12,911 nt of DNA from Loki-b32 sp048941605 (GTDB lineage Archaea > Asgardarchaeota > Lokiarchaeia > Sigyniarchaeales > SOKP01). Below the pieces are notes generated by a model. It made no database searches, had not been told where the DNA came from, and saw only the letters and a program-made list of their open reading frames with translations. Every line of letters starts with the position of its first letter. The stretch's first letter is position 1. Below, one piece after another: positions 6,531-12,911 of the stretch. The stretch spans positions 1-12,911 of the forward strand of contig JBHLNL010000097.1 of NCBI GenBank assembly GCA_048941605.1. Reading direction: 5' to 3'. Both the position numbers and the translations under genes were made by a program.

Positions 6531-7973
6531 TCAATCAATAATTTGTTCCCAATTTGAAAAATTGATGATTTTATTATAATTTTTAACAATACTTGTAAAT
6601 AATACGCAGCCTATACAAAACATGTTTGCAAAATCCTCTTTTGTTAAGTTTAATAATCTACAGCTTTTTTCCGAGAAACCTATACCACGCTCAACTTCAA
6701 TCTGTCCATTGTAACCAGATAAATTAACTACAAATTCTTGTTTATTTAGTTTTTTTTTATTAATAAATTCTTCACGAGCAATTCTCGCTAACCCTCCAAT
6801 GGGAATAACTTTACTTTCTCTCTGAGCTAAATAAATTCTTAAATCAAAAGTGTGTTTTCCCTCCTGCCAATCTATTAAAGAGAAATCGGCCATTTCTTGA
6901 ATTGTATAAGGAAAAGGATCCCGGTTTTTCATAAACTTCCTAAAAAATTCCTTTTTGCTTTCCTCAACAAGATTTTTAATATTATCTAGATCTTCATCCA
7001 TAGAAACGGGTATAACTCCAGCGCCCCCAGAACCCCCGCTAGGTTTAATAATAAAAGATTTCTTATATTTCTTTATGAGATATTCTAATTTGTTAATTAA
7101 TTCATTCTCACTAAATGCTTTTGTAAATAGTAGATATTTTAAATTATATTTTATGAGAATATCTTTATCAAAATAACTTGCTAAATATGTTAAAGATTTA
7201 TCATCTGTGATATTAAATATTGGGTTCACTATAATCGTTTTTATTTCGCGAAAATCTCTTCTAATTATTATTGAGAATTTTTCATTCTTAAACCGTCTTG
7301 TAATACCATCTCCTATTAAAACATTTACTTTTTCCGTTTTGTATTTAATCCAATTATTAGAAAATGAAAGAGATTCTGATAATTGTCTATAATCAGCAAT
7401 TAAGAAAATAATTTCAGCTTTAAAGTTTTTATCATAATTATCAGTATTAAAAATTTTTACCGTATGTCCATTAGCTTTGAGAATTTTTCTAAAATATTCT
7501 ATCATTATAACTTTTTCATGAATTAATTCATCATTGACAGTTACTCCTATTATTACAAACATTTTACTGCCATTTTTACTCATTTTTATTGCTCGATTAA
7601 TAGCTTCTAAATATCCATCATACAAAAGAGCTTGTTGCTTTTCGGTTATAATTGAAAGTCCTCGATGGGATCCCCCATTCGTTTCTAAAAGGAAAAATTT
7701 CTTTCCTTTAGGATCATCACATACCATAAAATCAATACTTCCCGCATAAAACGAATCTCTGTTATTTAAAAGATTATCTTTATCTACTTCCATCTTCTTT
7801 AAAGCGATATCTCTAACCTCATCAGCAAACATATCTTCTTGGGAAGATCTTAAATCTGCAAATGATACAAGATTTAATCCTAAAGATTTACCCAAATTGA
7901 TTAGTTCTAAATCTGAATCTGAAATTTTAGATGACATTAATTTCAGAAACTTTGTGAGAAGATCTTCTTTCAT
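6531..7973 (-). CDS. ATP-grasp ligase (predicted carboxylate-amine/thiol ligase) with extra N-terminal domain
   Basis: A predicted ATP-dependent ligase of 480 residues that activates a carboxylate as acyl phosphate and joins it to an amine or thiol. The C-terminal half carries the ATP-grasp core: FIIKPSGGSGGAGV (307-320) is the nucleotide-binding lysine and glycine-rich loop, FDLRIYL (376-382) a conserved core strand, GGLARIA (393-399) the next element, and Asn417 in VVNLSGYNG the probable Mg2+ ligand. The N-terminal part (1-130) is not a standard pre-ATP-grasp domain. It includes IDFMV (80-84) and KFFLLETNGGSHRG (92-105), resembling the metal-binding end of another ATP-grasp unit. A Rossmann-like segment with VIIGVTVNDE follows at about 138-149. 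It is the first gene of a two-gene unit with the M14-like enzyme. The start is ATG with no clear Shine-Dalgarno, possibly leaderless. The fold is clear; the substrates are not. Confidence 0.88.
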   Translation of the reverse strand: MKEDLLTKFLKLMSSKISDSDLELINLGKSLGLNLVSFADLRSSQEDMFADEVRDIALKKMEVDKDNLLNNRDSFYAGSIDFMVCDDPKGKKFFLLETNGGSHRGLSIITEKQQALLYDGYLEAINRAIKMSKNGSKMFVIIGVTVNDELIHEKVIMIEYFRKILKANGHTVKIFNTDNYDKNFKAEIIFLIADYRQLSESLSFSNNWIKYKTEKVNVLIGDGITRRFKNEKFSIIIRRDFREIKTIIVNPIFNITDDKSLTYLASYFDKDILIKYNLKYLLFTKAFSENELINKLEYLIKKYKKSFIIKPSGGSGGAGVIPVSMDEDLDNIKNLVEESKKEFFRKFMKNRDPFPYTIQEMADFSLIDWQEGKHTFDLRIYLAQRESKVIPIGGLARIAREEFINKKKLNKQEFVVNLSGYNGQIEVERGIGFSEKSCRLLNLTKEDFANMFCIGCVLFTSIVKNYNKIINFSNWEQIID

Positions 7974-8061
7974 AAATTAAAATAATTATATCACAATTTA
8001 AAAAAATTAGTCTTATCGAGCTTTGGAAAAGTCAATCTCACTGAAGTAAATAAATATAAAA
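7974..8061 (-). promoter_or_regulatory. Gap before the ATP-grasp gene: weak promoter and T-tract
   Basis: Read on the minus strand, this 88-base gap has seven consecutive T (complement of 8000-8006) running into TTTAAATT, about 25 bases before the ATG at 7973. The T-run could help end the kinase transcript, and TTTAAATT could act as a TATA box for a leaderless ATP-grasp message. Both readings rest on position only. Confidence 0.3.
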
Positions 8062-9288
8062 TTAGAGATATAAATATCCTTGATGATTTCCTTTAGTTGA
8101 TAATCTAAGACTGCCAAGGAGGATTTTTTTTACCTTAATTTGTTGTTTATAGGTTAAATTAGAATATAACAAAATATAATCTTTTTCGATATTAATTGTG
8201 AAGAGAAGTCCTATTTCAATTAACTCAGATTTTTCTGTCATTAAACCTATTATAACGTAATGGTAAGGGAGATTAACAAGATCGTTAATATCTATATCTT
8301 TTTCAAATATATGATCTTTTTCTTTATCATATTCTGCTTTTATAAATTTAATATTGTTTAAAGGAATTGAAATTTTTCTAAACTCTTCAAATTTCTTAGA
8401 AAATTGACTTTGACGCAAAAATCTTCTTTCATCTTTGGTTTTTTCAAAATAATATTTATTCTTCTCTTTAATTAAATACATTTTCCTATCTTTTCTTGAA
8501 CTTGAAGATGTTTTTTCAATAGTTTGGAGTTCCTCAATTGTGTCATCATCAAATACAATTAAGATGTCAGGATCTACTGTTTTAATAAAAAAGTTTTTAT
8601 AGATAATCCCTGCTTCGGTCTTAATCCAACCATCTGTATCAATTAAAACAAAATCAACGTCCTTATTTTTTACGATATATTCGTCTATTAATTTTCTACA
8701 TGACACAGAAACGATGAATTTGTAACTTCCTTTAGGAAAGGTGGCCCCTATAAAAAAAGTTTTCTCAGAGTTAATATTTTCACTTGAAACTATAAAGTCA
8801 TCGATAGAACCAATATTGATTGTAGTTGGAATATATATTATTTGTTGTCCTAGATCAGAATCAAGATAACCACCCTTTAAGCCCTCTTTCAAAAAATTAT
8901 TTGCCAAATATTTGATAAATGTGGTCTTTCCACTACTAATTCCTAACACCATTATCTTTAAAGGTTTATTAGGATTTTCTTTCAATTGTTTTATAATAGA
9001 ATCTTTAATTTCGCTCCACTTAAGAGAAATAGAATTTTCTTCAATAGGTATAATGTTATCTTCTGTACTTATGTAAATTTCCAATTTTGATTTTTCGAGA
9101 GCATATATGGGATAACTATGGGCACTTGGAATTATTAAAATCCCATTCTGATTTGAAACTTCTGATGATAATGTATCTTTTTCAGGGAGGAAAATCTTTC
9201 CAAAAACATCAATCTTTCCCTCTACTAAAGTTATGCGCGCTGGACCTTTTATTAATAAAGTCTGCCCTTTACTTACATTTTTAATCAT
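8062..9288 (-). CDS. Clp1/Grc3-type polynucleotide 5'-hydroxyl kinase
   Basis: A predicted kinase that phosphorylates the 5'-OH end of RNA and/or DNA. In eukaryotes its relatives act in tRNA splicing, mRNA 3' processing (Clp1) and rRNA processing (Grc3). Of 408 residues, the first 75 or so form the beta-rich N-terminal domain, with KGPARI and HSYPIYAL typical of the archaeal form. The kinase domain follows: P-loop LGISSGKTT (115-123), GYLDSDLGQQ (140-149) as the family's D-x-D-x-G-Q segment, DTDGW (217-221) as Walker B, and a basic region (264-299) that may be the lid. A beta-rich C-terminal domain completes the layout. The first Gly of the usual G-x4-G-K-T loop is Leu115. I chose ATG at 9288; a TTG two codons upstream is possible. 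It stands alone between gaps of 88 and 200 bases. Confidence 0.9.
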   Translation of the reverse strand: MIKNVSKGQTLLIKGPARITLVEGKIDVFGKIFLPEKDTLSSEVSNQNGILIIPSAHSYPIYALEKSKLEIYISTEDNIIPIEENSISLKWSEIKDSIIKQLKENPNKPLKIMVLGISSGKTTFIKYLANNFLKEGLKGGYLDSDLGQQIIYIPTTINIGSIDDFIVSSENINSEKTFFIGATFPKGSYKFIVSVSCRKLIDEYIVKNKDVDFVLIDTDGWIKTEAGIIYKNFFIKTVDPDILIVFDDDTIEELQTIEKTSSSSRKDRKMYLIKEKNKYYFEKTKDERRFLRQSQFSKKFEEFRKISIPLNNIKFIKAEYDKEKDHIFEKDIDINDLVNLPYHYVIIGLMTEKSELIEIGLLFTINIEKDYILLYSNLTYKQQIKVKKILLGSLRLSTKGNHQGYLYL

Positions 9289-9294
9289 ATACAA

Positions 9295-9488
9295 TTCATC
9301 TTATATATAAAGTAATTTGAATCTGTTATTTTTTTATAGTTTCTTTAATTTTTTTTCTGTGTTAGAAATAAAGAAATGACTTCCTATTAACACATTTAGC
9401 AAATTTCCTGTAATCATAATTTAAGTTTTTCAAAGAATATTTATTATCAATCTTGATATTTTTAGTAATTTATTTAAAAATAAATAAT
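9295..9488. other. Non-coding gap between esterase and kinase genes
   Basis: About 200 bases without a plausible gene on either strand. On the minus strand it begins with an AT-only 8-base inverted repeat (around 9469-9486) overlapping the end of the esterase gene and contains the TGTGTTA/TAACACA inverted repeat. It ends with TTTATATATAA (9302-9312) just upstream of the kinase ATG, a possible TATA box. Nothing resembling a tRNA or a known riboswitch was seen. Confidence 0.4.
9358..9394. repeat. Inverted repeat with 7-base perfect arms upstream of the kinase gene
   Basis: TGTGTTA (9358-9364) and TAACACA (9388-9394) are perfect reverse complements separated by 23 bases. On the minus strand an inner AGGAA/TTTCT pairing (with one G-T) could extend it into a hairpin. 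It is one of the few places in the gap between the esterase and kinase genes with G/C in the stem. It could be an operator, an RNA hairpin or chance; no function can be assigned. Confidence 0.4.
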
Positions 9489-10253
9489 TTAAGGACAAAA
9501 TTCATTTATGAATTTTATAACTTCTATTACAATTTGATTATGATCTGGGCTTTCTAAAATTGGGTGCCCGTTATTCTCTAGCCAAATTTTTCTTTTTCTT
9601 TTAGAATTGATATTATTGAAAATATAATCCATGCTATTTACTTTAATTTCGGAATCTCTACGTCCTTGAAATAGTAATGTAGGACAATTTATATTAATTA
9701 AAGATCTCTTCATCTCTTTCATAAGTCTTTTCATTTTTGTAGCAATATTTAAAGGAATTTTATCATAACCAACCCATTTTCCATTTGTATCTTTTTTAAA
9801 TTGCTCAGAATTAATAGAATGATATTTTACAAAAATTTTGAATATTGGAACAAAGTGAAATAAAAATCTTTGAATTCCAACTGGCGCATTAATAGTAAAA
9901 ATACAATCCAAATTATTTTCAGCTGCTAATAATAATGTTAAAATCCCTCCCATTGAATGACCACCTACCAAAATTTTTTCACATTTATTTGATAAAACTG
10001 AAATTTCTTCCTTTATTGTTGATTTCCAATCATCAATACGAATTTTTCTTAATTCATCAGGTGTAGTTCCATATCCGGGAAGTAAAGGAATACTAATGGT
10101 ATAACCTTCTTTTATATGCAAATCTTTTGCCAGAGGTTTTAAATCAGAACAAGTTCCTCCCCCACCTCCATGTATCAACAGAATACCAATTTTATTTCCT
10201 TCAAAATAAAATGGACCAGCATCAGGCATTATTAAATGATTGCTAATTTCCAT
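9489..10253 (-). CDS. Soluble alpha/beta hydrolase, carboxylesterase/monoacylglycerol-lipase-like
   Basis: A predicted cytosolic serine esterase of 254 residues resembling Est30-type carboxylesterases and monoacylglycerol lipases. LLIHGGGGG (25-33) supplies the oxyanion hole, followed by L-P-G-Y-G (58-62) on the next strand. The nucleophile elbow is GHSMGG with Ser100. The acid is probably Asp200 in FQGRRDSEI and the base His230 in NNGHPI, so the triad is complete. A short helical insert at about 128-185 is probably the cap. No signal peptide or membrane segment is seen, in contrast to the hydrolase at 4333-5340, and the two share little beyond the fold. The start is ATG; TATTTATTAAC about 35 bases upstream could be its TATA box. 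It is flanked by gaps of 95 and 200 bases on the same strand, so probably its own transcript. Est30-like is a resemblance, not a proven activity. Confidence 0.88.
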   Translation of the reverse strand: MEISNHLIMPDAGPFYFEGNKIGILLIHGGGGGTCSDLKPLAKDLHIKEGYTISIPLLPGYGTTPDELRKIRIDDWKSTIKEEISVLSNKCEKILVGGHSMGGILTLLLAAENNLDCIFTINAPVGIQRFLFHFVPIFKIFVKYHSINSEQFKKDTNGKWVGYDKIPLNIATKMKRLMKEMKRSLININCPTLLFQGRRDSEIKVNSMDYIFNNINSKRKRKIWLENNGHPILESPDHNQIVIEVIKFINEFCP

Positions 10254-10348
10254 CTTTACTTATAATTACCAAATTAGTTAATAAATAGTGAGAAAATCCC
10301 GCTTTTTTTATATTAAAAGAGGAGTTATCTCTAAAATTTTATATCCCA

Positions 10349-10876
10349 CTAACCTCTCATTTTTTTATAACAAGGAATACACATTTCAGAATCTTTATAG
10401 GTCATTAATCTACTACTCATGGTAATTTCTCCACATATCTCACAAGGTATAGATTCTTCAATCAAAGCTAATCCAGGAGGATTATATTCAATTTCATATA
10501 TATTAAATATAACTTCTGGATTTGAGTTCAATAGAAATTGGATCTTTTCATCCCTAGATAGCTTTTTCTCACCAAATTCTTTACCTTTTATTGCCAAACG
10601 AATACCTTTCTTTGATCTTCTATCATAAAAGTAATAATTCATTTTACCATAGTCTCGATGGATTAGATTCCCCTTTCCAAATGTTGTACCTAATATTGCT
10701 TGAAGAGCATCGACACTACAGTTATCGTTCTCAACAACAGCAACTAACTCTTCATTAGGAGAGAAATCATATCCATTCTCTAGAACATATTTAGCAGCTA
10801 ACACTCCAAAAGCTAAACCAGGACAAATGTGTCCATGAAATCTTACTGCTTTTTCCATTAATTCTTTGGCGTCCAT
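10349..10876 (-). CDS. FmdE-family protein with C-terminal zinc finger
   Basis: A stand-alone FmdE/FwdE-like protein of 175 residues. The name comes from a subunit associated with molybdenum formylmethanofuran dehydrogenase, but many archaea and bacteria carry such proteins without that link and their role is unclear. The signature F-H-G-H-I-C-P-G (13-20) opens the domain and gives His/Cys ligands, a D-N-C-S-V-D-A element follows at 51-57 with Cys53, and F-G-K-G-N (66-70) is conserved in the family. The C-terminal part is a small metal finger with C145-x2-C148 and C166-x2-C169, giving a treble-clef or TraR-like site. Neighbours are an esterase and a Mut7-C RNase, and no other formylmethanofuran dehydrogenase subunit is in the window. 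The start is ATG, with a TATA-like element about 40 bases upstream. Family is secure; the reaction is not. Confidence 0.92.
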   Translation of the reverse strand: MDAKELMEKAVRFHGHICPGLAFGVLAAKYVLENGYDFSPNEELVAVVENDNCSVDALQAILGTTFGKGNLIHRDYGKMNYYFYDRRSKKGIRLAIKGKEFGEKKLSRDEKIQFLLNSNPEVIFNIYEIEYNPPGLALIEESIPCEICGEITMSSRLMTYKDSEMCIPCYKKMRG

Positions 10877-10911
10877 TTATATCTTTATGATTTATTATTT
10901 TGATAAAATTT

Positions 10912-10925
10912 CAATTATATAATTT
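10912..10925 (-). promoter_or_regulatory. Putative TATA box of the FmdE gene
   Basis: On the minus strand this reads AAATTATATAATTG, about 36-50 bases before the ATG at 10876. Spacing is right for an archaeal TATA box with a short leader. Confidence 0.4.
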
Positions 10926-10934
10926 ATTAGATGC

Positions 10935-10950
10935 TTTAAATATATTTAAT
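10935..10950 (+). promoter_or_regulatory. Putative TATA box of the Mut7-C gene
   Basis: TTTAAATATATTTAAT lies about 36 bases before the ATG at 10986 in the divergent gap shared with the FmdE gene. Transcription would start roughly 20 bases before the ATG. Confidence 0.4.
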
Positions 10951-10985
10951 CTAGTATTATTTAAAAAAAGTCTAATCTCATTAAA

Positions 10986-11480
10986 ATGAAATTTCTAGTT
11001 GATTCGATGTTAGGAAAGTTGGTTCGTTTCTTACGAATTTTTGGATATGATACCATTTATGCAAACGATTTAGTCGATTATTTTAAAATAAATCCTGTTC
11101 CTGATGAAATGTTAATTGATTATGCGAGAAAAAATAGTAGGATTATTATAACAAAAGACTTACCGTTATATAATAGTTTTAAAGAGAATAGCATTTTTTT
11201 AAAAGGGGAAGGGATATACAATTACCTTCATTATCTCAATGAACAATTTGGTTTAGAATTTAAATTTAATTTTACCCAAGCTAGATGTTCATTATGTAAT
11301 TCAAAGTTAGGTAAAGTTACAGATAAATCTATAATAAAAGATGATGTTTTAAAAGAAACTTATAAACACTATGATGAATTTTTTCAATGTTCAAATCTTC
11401 AATGTAAAAAAGTGTATTGGCAAGGCTCTCATATTGAAGATATTGAATATAAACTCGGGAAAACTTTTGAATTTGGTTAA
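10986..11480 (+). CDS. Mut7-C RNase domain protein (PIN-like nuclease plus zinc ribbon)
   Basis: A predicted RNase of the Mut7-C (DUF82) family, 164 residues, the usual length for stand-alone archaeal members. The PIN-like domain opens with FLVDSMLGKLVRFLRIFGYD (3-22), where Asp6 is the first acidic residue. Further candidate catalytic acids are Asp40 and Glu41 in VPDEML and Asp58 in IITKDLPL. The C-terminal zinc ribbon is C101-x2-C104 paired with C135-x4-C140, followed by the family signature VYWQGSH (143-149). The second pair is normally C-x2-C, so the four-residue spacing is a departure. Family relatives include the C-terminus of Mut-7, a 3'-5' exonuclease of nematodes. The start is ATG with a TATA element upstream. 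It diverges from the FmdE gene and ends five bases before the stop of the next gene on the other strand. The RNA target is unknown. Confidence 0.93.
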   Translation: MKFLVDSMLGKLVRFLRIFGYDTIYANDLVDYFKINPVPDEMLIDYARKNSRIIITKDLPLYNSFKENSIFLKGEGIYNYLHYLNEQFGLEFKFNFTQARCSLCNSKLGKVTDKSIIKDDVLKETYKHYDEFFQCSNLQCKKVYWQGSHIEDIEYKLGKTFEFG

Positions 11481-11485
11481 AATGT

Positions 11486-11716
11486 TTATTTCTTAAAATA
11501 TTTTTCTTTGATTTCTAAGAATCTTTGTTTTGTCTTTTCAGCAAGTTCAGTGTAGTTCCCTTTCATGTACATTCCATAGGCTTCATTTAATAGCTCAAGA
11601 CATTTTCGATATTCTATATTCTTGAAATGGTTCTCTGAAAGGGTTACTAAGTAATCCCCTTTTTTCTTATAAAATTCAATAAATTGAGCAGAAGTGTCGA
11701 TTTTTTTTTCTCCCAT
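11486..11716 (-). CDS. Small helical protein, function unknown
   Basis: I do not recognise this 76-residue protein. It is rich in Lys, Glu, Tyr and Leu, has no membrane segment, and is predicted by eye to be all helical. Two stretches, IEYRKCLELLNEAYGMYMKG (44-63) and YTELAEKTKQRFLEIKEKYF, show the heptad-like spacing of small hydrophobics and a Y-x-K-G-N-Y turn. That recalls a single TPR- or MIT-like helical hairpin, but this is a weak resemblance. The start is ATG. It lies tail to tail with the Mut7-C gene, with five bases between stop codons, and downstream of the oxidoreductase on the same strand with an 81-base gap. A TATA-like stretch in that gap suggests its own promoter. Coding is supported by clean composition and by the tight fit with its neighbours. 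Confidence 0.65.
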   Translation of the reverse strand: MGEKKIDTSAQFIEFYKKKGDYLVTLSENHFKNIEYRKCLELLNEAYGMYMKGNYTELAEKTKQRFLEIKEKYFKK

Positions 11717-11767
11717 TATGAAAACAATTTTTATTATTAAGATAATTTATGATATCAATTATAATAA

Positions 11768-11783
11768 GTTATTTATATTTTTC
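11768..11783 (-). promoter_or_regulatory. Putative TATA box of the small helical protein gene
   Basis: On the minus strand AAATATAAATAA lies about 55 bases before the ATG at 11716, in the gap after the oxidoreductase stop. It suggests a transcript separate from the oxidoreductase, with a leader of roughly 25 bases. Confidence 0.35.
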
Positions 11784-11797
11784 TTTCACAATAATAT

Positions 11798-12911
11798 TCA
11801 AAGATGTTCTGATTTCTTGCGAAAGTTATCCATATTGATGATAATCCCTTTTATTCGAGATTCATTAGCAGCAAAAGCCATTAAATGACTTTCAAGAAAT
11901 TCTCTAGCATTTATTAAAGGTTTTTCAATGTTATGGGTAATTATTGACTCAAGGAAAGCATCAATAAATTTTGCATCTCCACCTCCATGTTCAACTGTAC
12001 GGAAAGATAATTTTTGATTTAATATTACTTTTTTTTCACCAGAATAATGATTATAGAAGGTTAATTTCTTATAAGCATCATGGAATTCACCTATTAATGT
12101 TGCTTTTGTTCCATCAATTCTTAATGTTCTTCCTTCCTTCTCACTAAACCCATGCATCGTAAAACTAGCTGTAACACCATTTTCAAACTCTATATTTACA
12201 ACTTGATGATCGACTACATCATTATTACAATAATATACACATCTACCATATGGACTTCTTTTAAGTATTTGAATTTTTGCCTCATCTGAATAGTCTTCTT
12301 CCTCTTCTTTATATAAATAATAAACAGGCCACTCATTCCAATACCTTAATCTTCTAATTTGAGGAATTATTTTAGCTAATAATGTTAATAATCTCACATG
12401 ATTTTTCCTTAAATTTCCAATAAATTTATATAGTTTATTTCCTCCCTTTTGCATAATTTGAATTATTGGAATTATATCGATATATGTTCTGGGAGCATAA
12501 TAATTACATAATTTTTTTGCAGGGCATCCTTCTACGCAATATTTGGGTGCTCCTTTAGGTGCGTTCTCATTTCTAAAATGTAATAAATTACCAAAAGAAC
12601 TGATTTTCTTTGGAAGAGAGCCTACCATCCAATATAATAAATCCATATCATGACAAGCTTTAGATAAAATCATCGGTGAAGATTCCTCAATGTTTGCCCA
12701 TGGTCCTCGTACAAAACTATGTGCCATGTGATACCATGATATATTTTCCCTATGTGAAATATTTACAATATCTCCAAGTAATCCCTTTTTAATTATGTTG
12801 AAAATTGATGAAAAGAAATCAGTATACCTTAAAACATGACTTAATCCCAGAATTCTCCCTGTCTCTTCTACTTTTTGCACTATTTTAATACAATCAGATA
12901 ATCTATTTGCC
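11798..12911 (-). CDS. Gfo/Idh/MocA-family oxidoreductase, C-terminal part, 5' end outside the window
   Basis: A predicted NAD(P)-dependent sugar or inositol oxidoreductase, of which about 370 C-terminal residues are visible. The frame stays open to the right edge, starting A-N-R-L, so the N-terminal Rossmann domain that binds the cofactor lies beyond it. An internal GTG at 12880 is not the start. Family landmarks are H-V-L-R-Y near residue 25-29, GLLGDI (43-48), the active-site segment K-A-C-H-D-M-D-L-L-Y-W (84-94) and, late, HGGGDAKFIDAFL, the usual helix closing the substrate domain. A cysteine cluster at 125, 129 and 135 (YCVEGCP, then KKLCNYYAPRTY) marks a particular subfamily and may bind a metal or act structurally. 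No transporter or sugar gene is in the window to suggest the substrate. Stop TGA. Family is secure; the specificity is not. Confidence 0.9.
   Translation of the reverse strand, partial: ANRLSDCIKIVQKVEETGRILGLSHVLRYTDFFSSIFNIIKKGLLGDIVNISHRENISWYHMAHSFVRGPWANIEESSPMILSKACHDMDLLYWMVGSLPKKISSFGNLLHFRNENAPKGAPKYCVEGCPAKKLCNYYAPRTYIDIIPIIQIMQKGGNKLYKFIGNLRKNHVRLLTLLAKIIPQIRRLRYWNEWPVYYLYKEEEEDYSDEAKIQILKRSPYGRCVYYCNNDVVDHQVVNIEFENGVTASFTMHGFSEKEGRTLRIDGTKATLIGEFHDAYKKLTFYNHYSGEKKVILNQKLSFRTVEHGGGDAKFIDAFLESIITHNIEKPLINAREFLESHLMAFAANESRIKGIIINMDNFRKKSEHL

Noticed and set aside
6530..6589. TTG start at 6589 for the M14-like gene
   Set aside because: It would overlap the ligase gene by 59 bases. 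An ATG one base after the ligase stop fits the operon better and loses no domain residues.
6955..7749. Plus-strand open frames within the ATP-grasp gene
   Set aside because: Low-complexity antisense of a gene with clear motifs; no start context and no recognisable domain.
9466..9490. AT-only hairpin at the end of the esterase gene as a terminator
   Set aside because: The arms are only A and T in a sequence rich in both, so an 8-base match is expected by chance, and no long T-run follows.
412..11480. An RNA-processing operon of LSm, Clp1-type kinase and Mut7-C
   Set aside because: The three genes are kilobases apart, lie on both strands and have their own promoter-like elements. Shared topic is not evidence for one unit.
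11694..11888. Plus-strand frame of 64 residues
   Set aside because: It overlaps the ends of two minus-strand genes and the AT-rich gap between them, with low-complexity Phe/Ile content.
1..12911. tRNA, rRNA, CRISPR or transposon sequences
   Set aside because: A read of the gaps showed no cloverleaf-like G/C-rich block, no spaced direct repeats and no transposase motifs.

Overview
The window is very AT-rich and reads as archaeal chromosome. Archaeal markers are an Sm-like (LSm) RNA-binding protein, a Clp1/Grc3-type polynucleotide kinase, a Mut7-C RNase with zinc ribbon, a stand-alone FmdE protein, TATA-box-like elements ahead of many genes, few Shine-Dalgarno sites and frequent TTG starts. 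A eukaryote-like PPP-family Ser/Thr phosphatase next to these suggests an Asgard (Lokiarchaeia-like) archaeon. That placement is an inference, not something the sequence proves. I saw no rRNA, tRNA, CRISPR array, insertion sequence or phage gene.

Layout. The left edge holds the 5' part of a class I methyltransferase on the minus strand, broken by a one-base frameshift in a run of nine A. It is divergent from the LSm gene (412-675). A PPP phosphatase (757-1662, minus) and a TaqI/Eco57I-like adenine DNA methyltransferase without a visible nuclease (1760-3856, plus) diverge from a 98-base gap carrying a palindromic TATA element. Next on the plus strand are a small acidic protein with a C-terminal Cys cluster (3960-4274) and a membrane-anchored alpha/beta hydrolase (4333-5340).

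From 10876 down to 5369 five genes lie on the minus strand: FmdE, a soluble esterase-like hydrolase, the Clp1-type kinase, an ATP-grasp ligase and an M14-like zinc peptidase. Only the last two are tightly linked, one base apart. The gaps of 88 to 200 bases between the others argue for separate promoters. The Mut7-C RNase (10986-11480) diverges from FmdE and runs tail to tail with a 76-residue helical protein (11486-11716). The right edge is the C-terminal part of a Gfo/Idh/MocA oxidoreductase whose start lies outside the window.

Functional reading. Three genes (LSm, Clp1-type kinase, Mut7-C) concern RNA, but they are scattered and not an operon. The best candidate for an undescribed system is the ATP-grasp ligase plus M14-like peptidase pair. 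One enzyme could form an amide or peptide-type bond and the other could cleave or trim one. Both are unusual: the ligase has an N-terminal domain with its own E-T-N-G-G segment, and the peptidase has an altered first zinc motif. The substrate cannot be read from the sequence.
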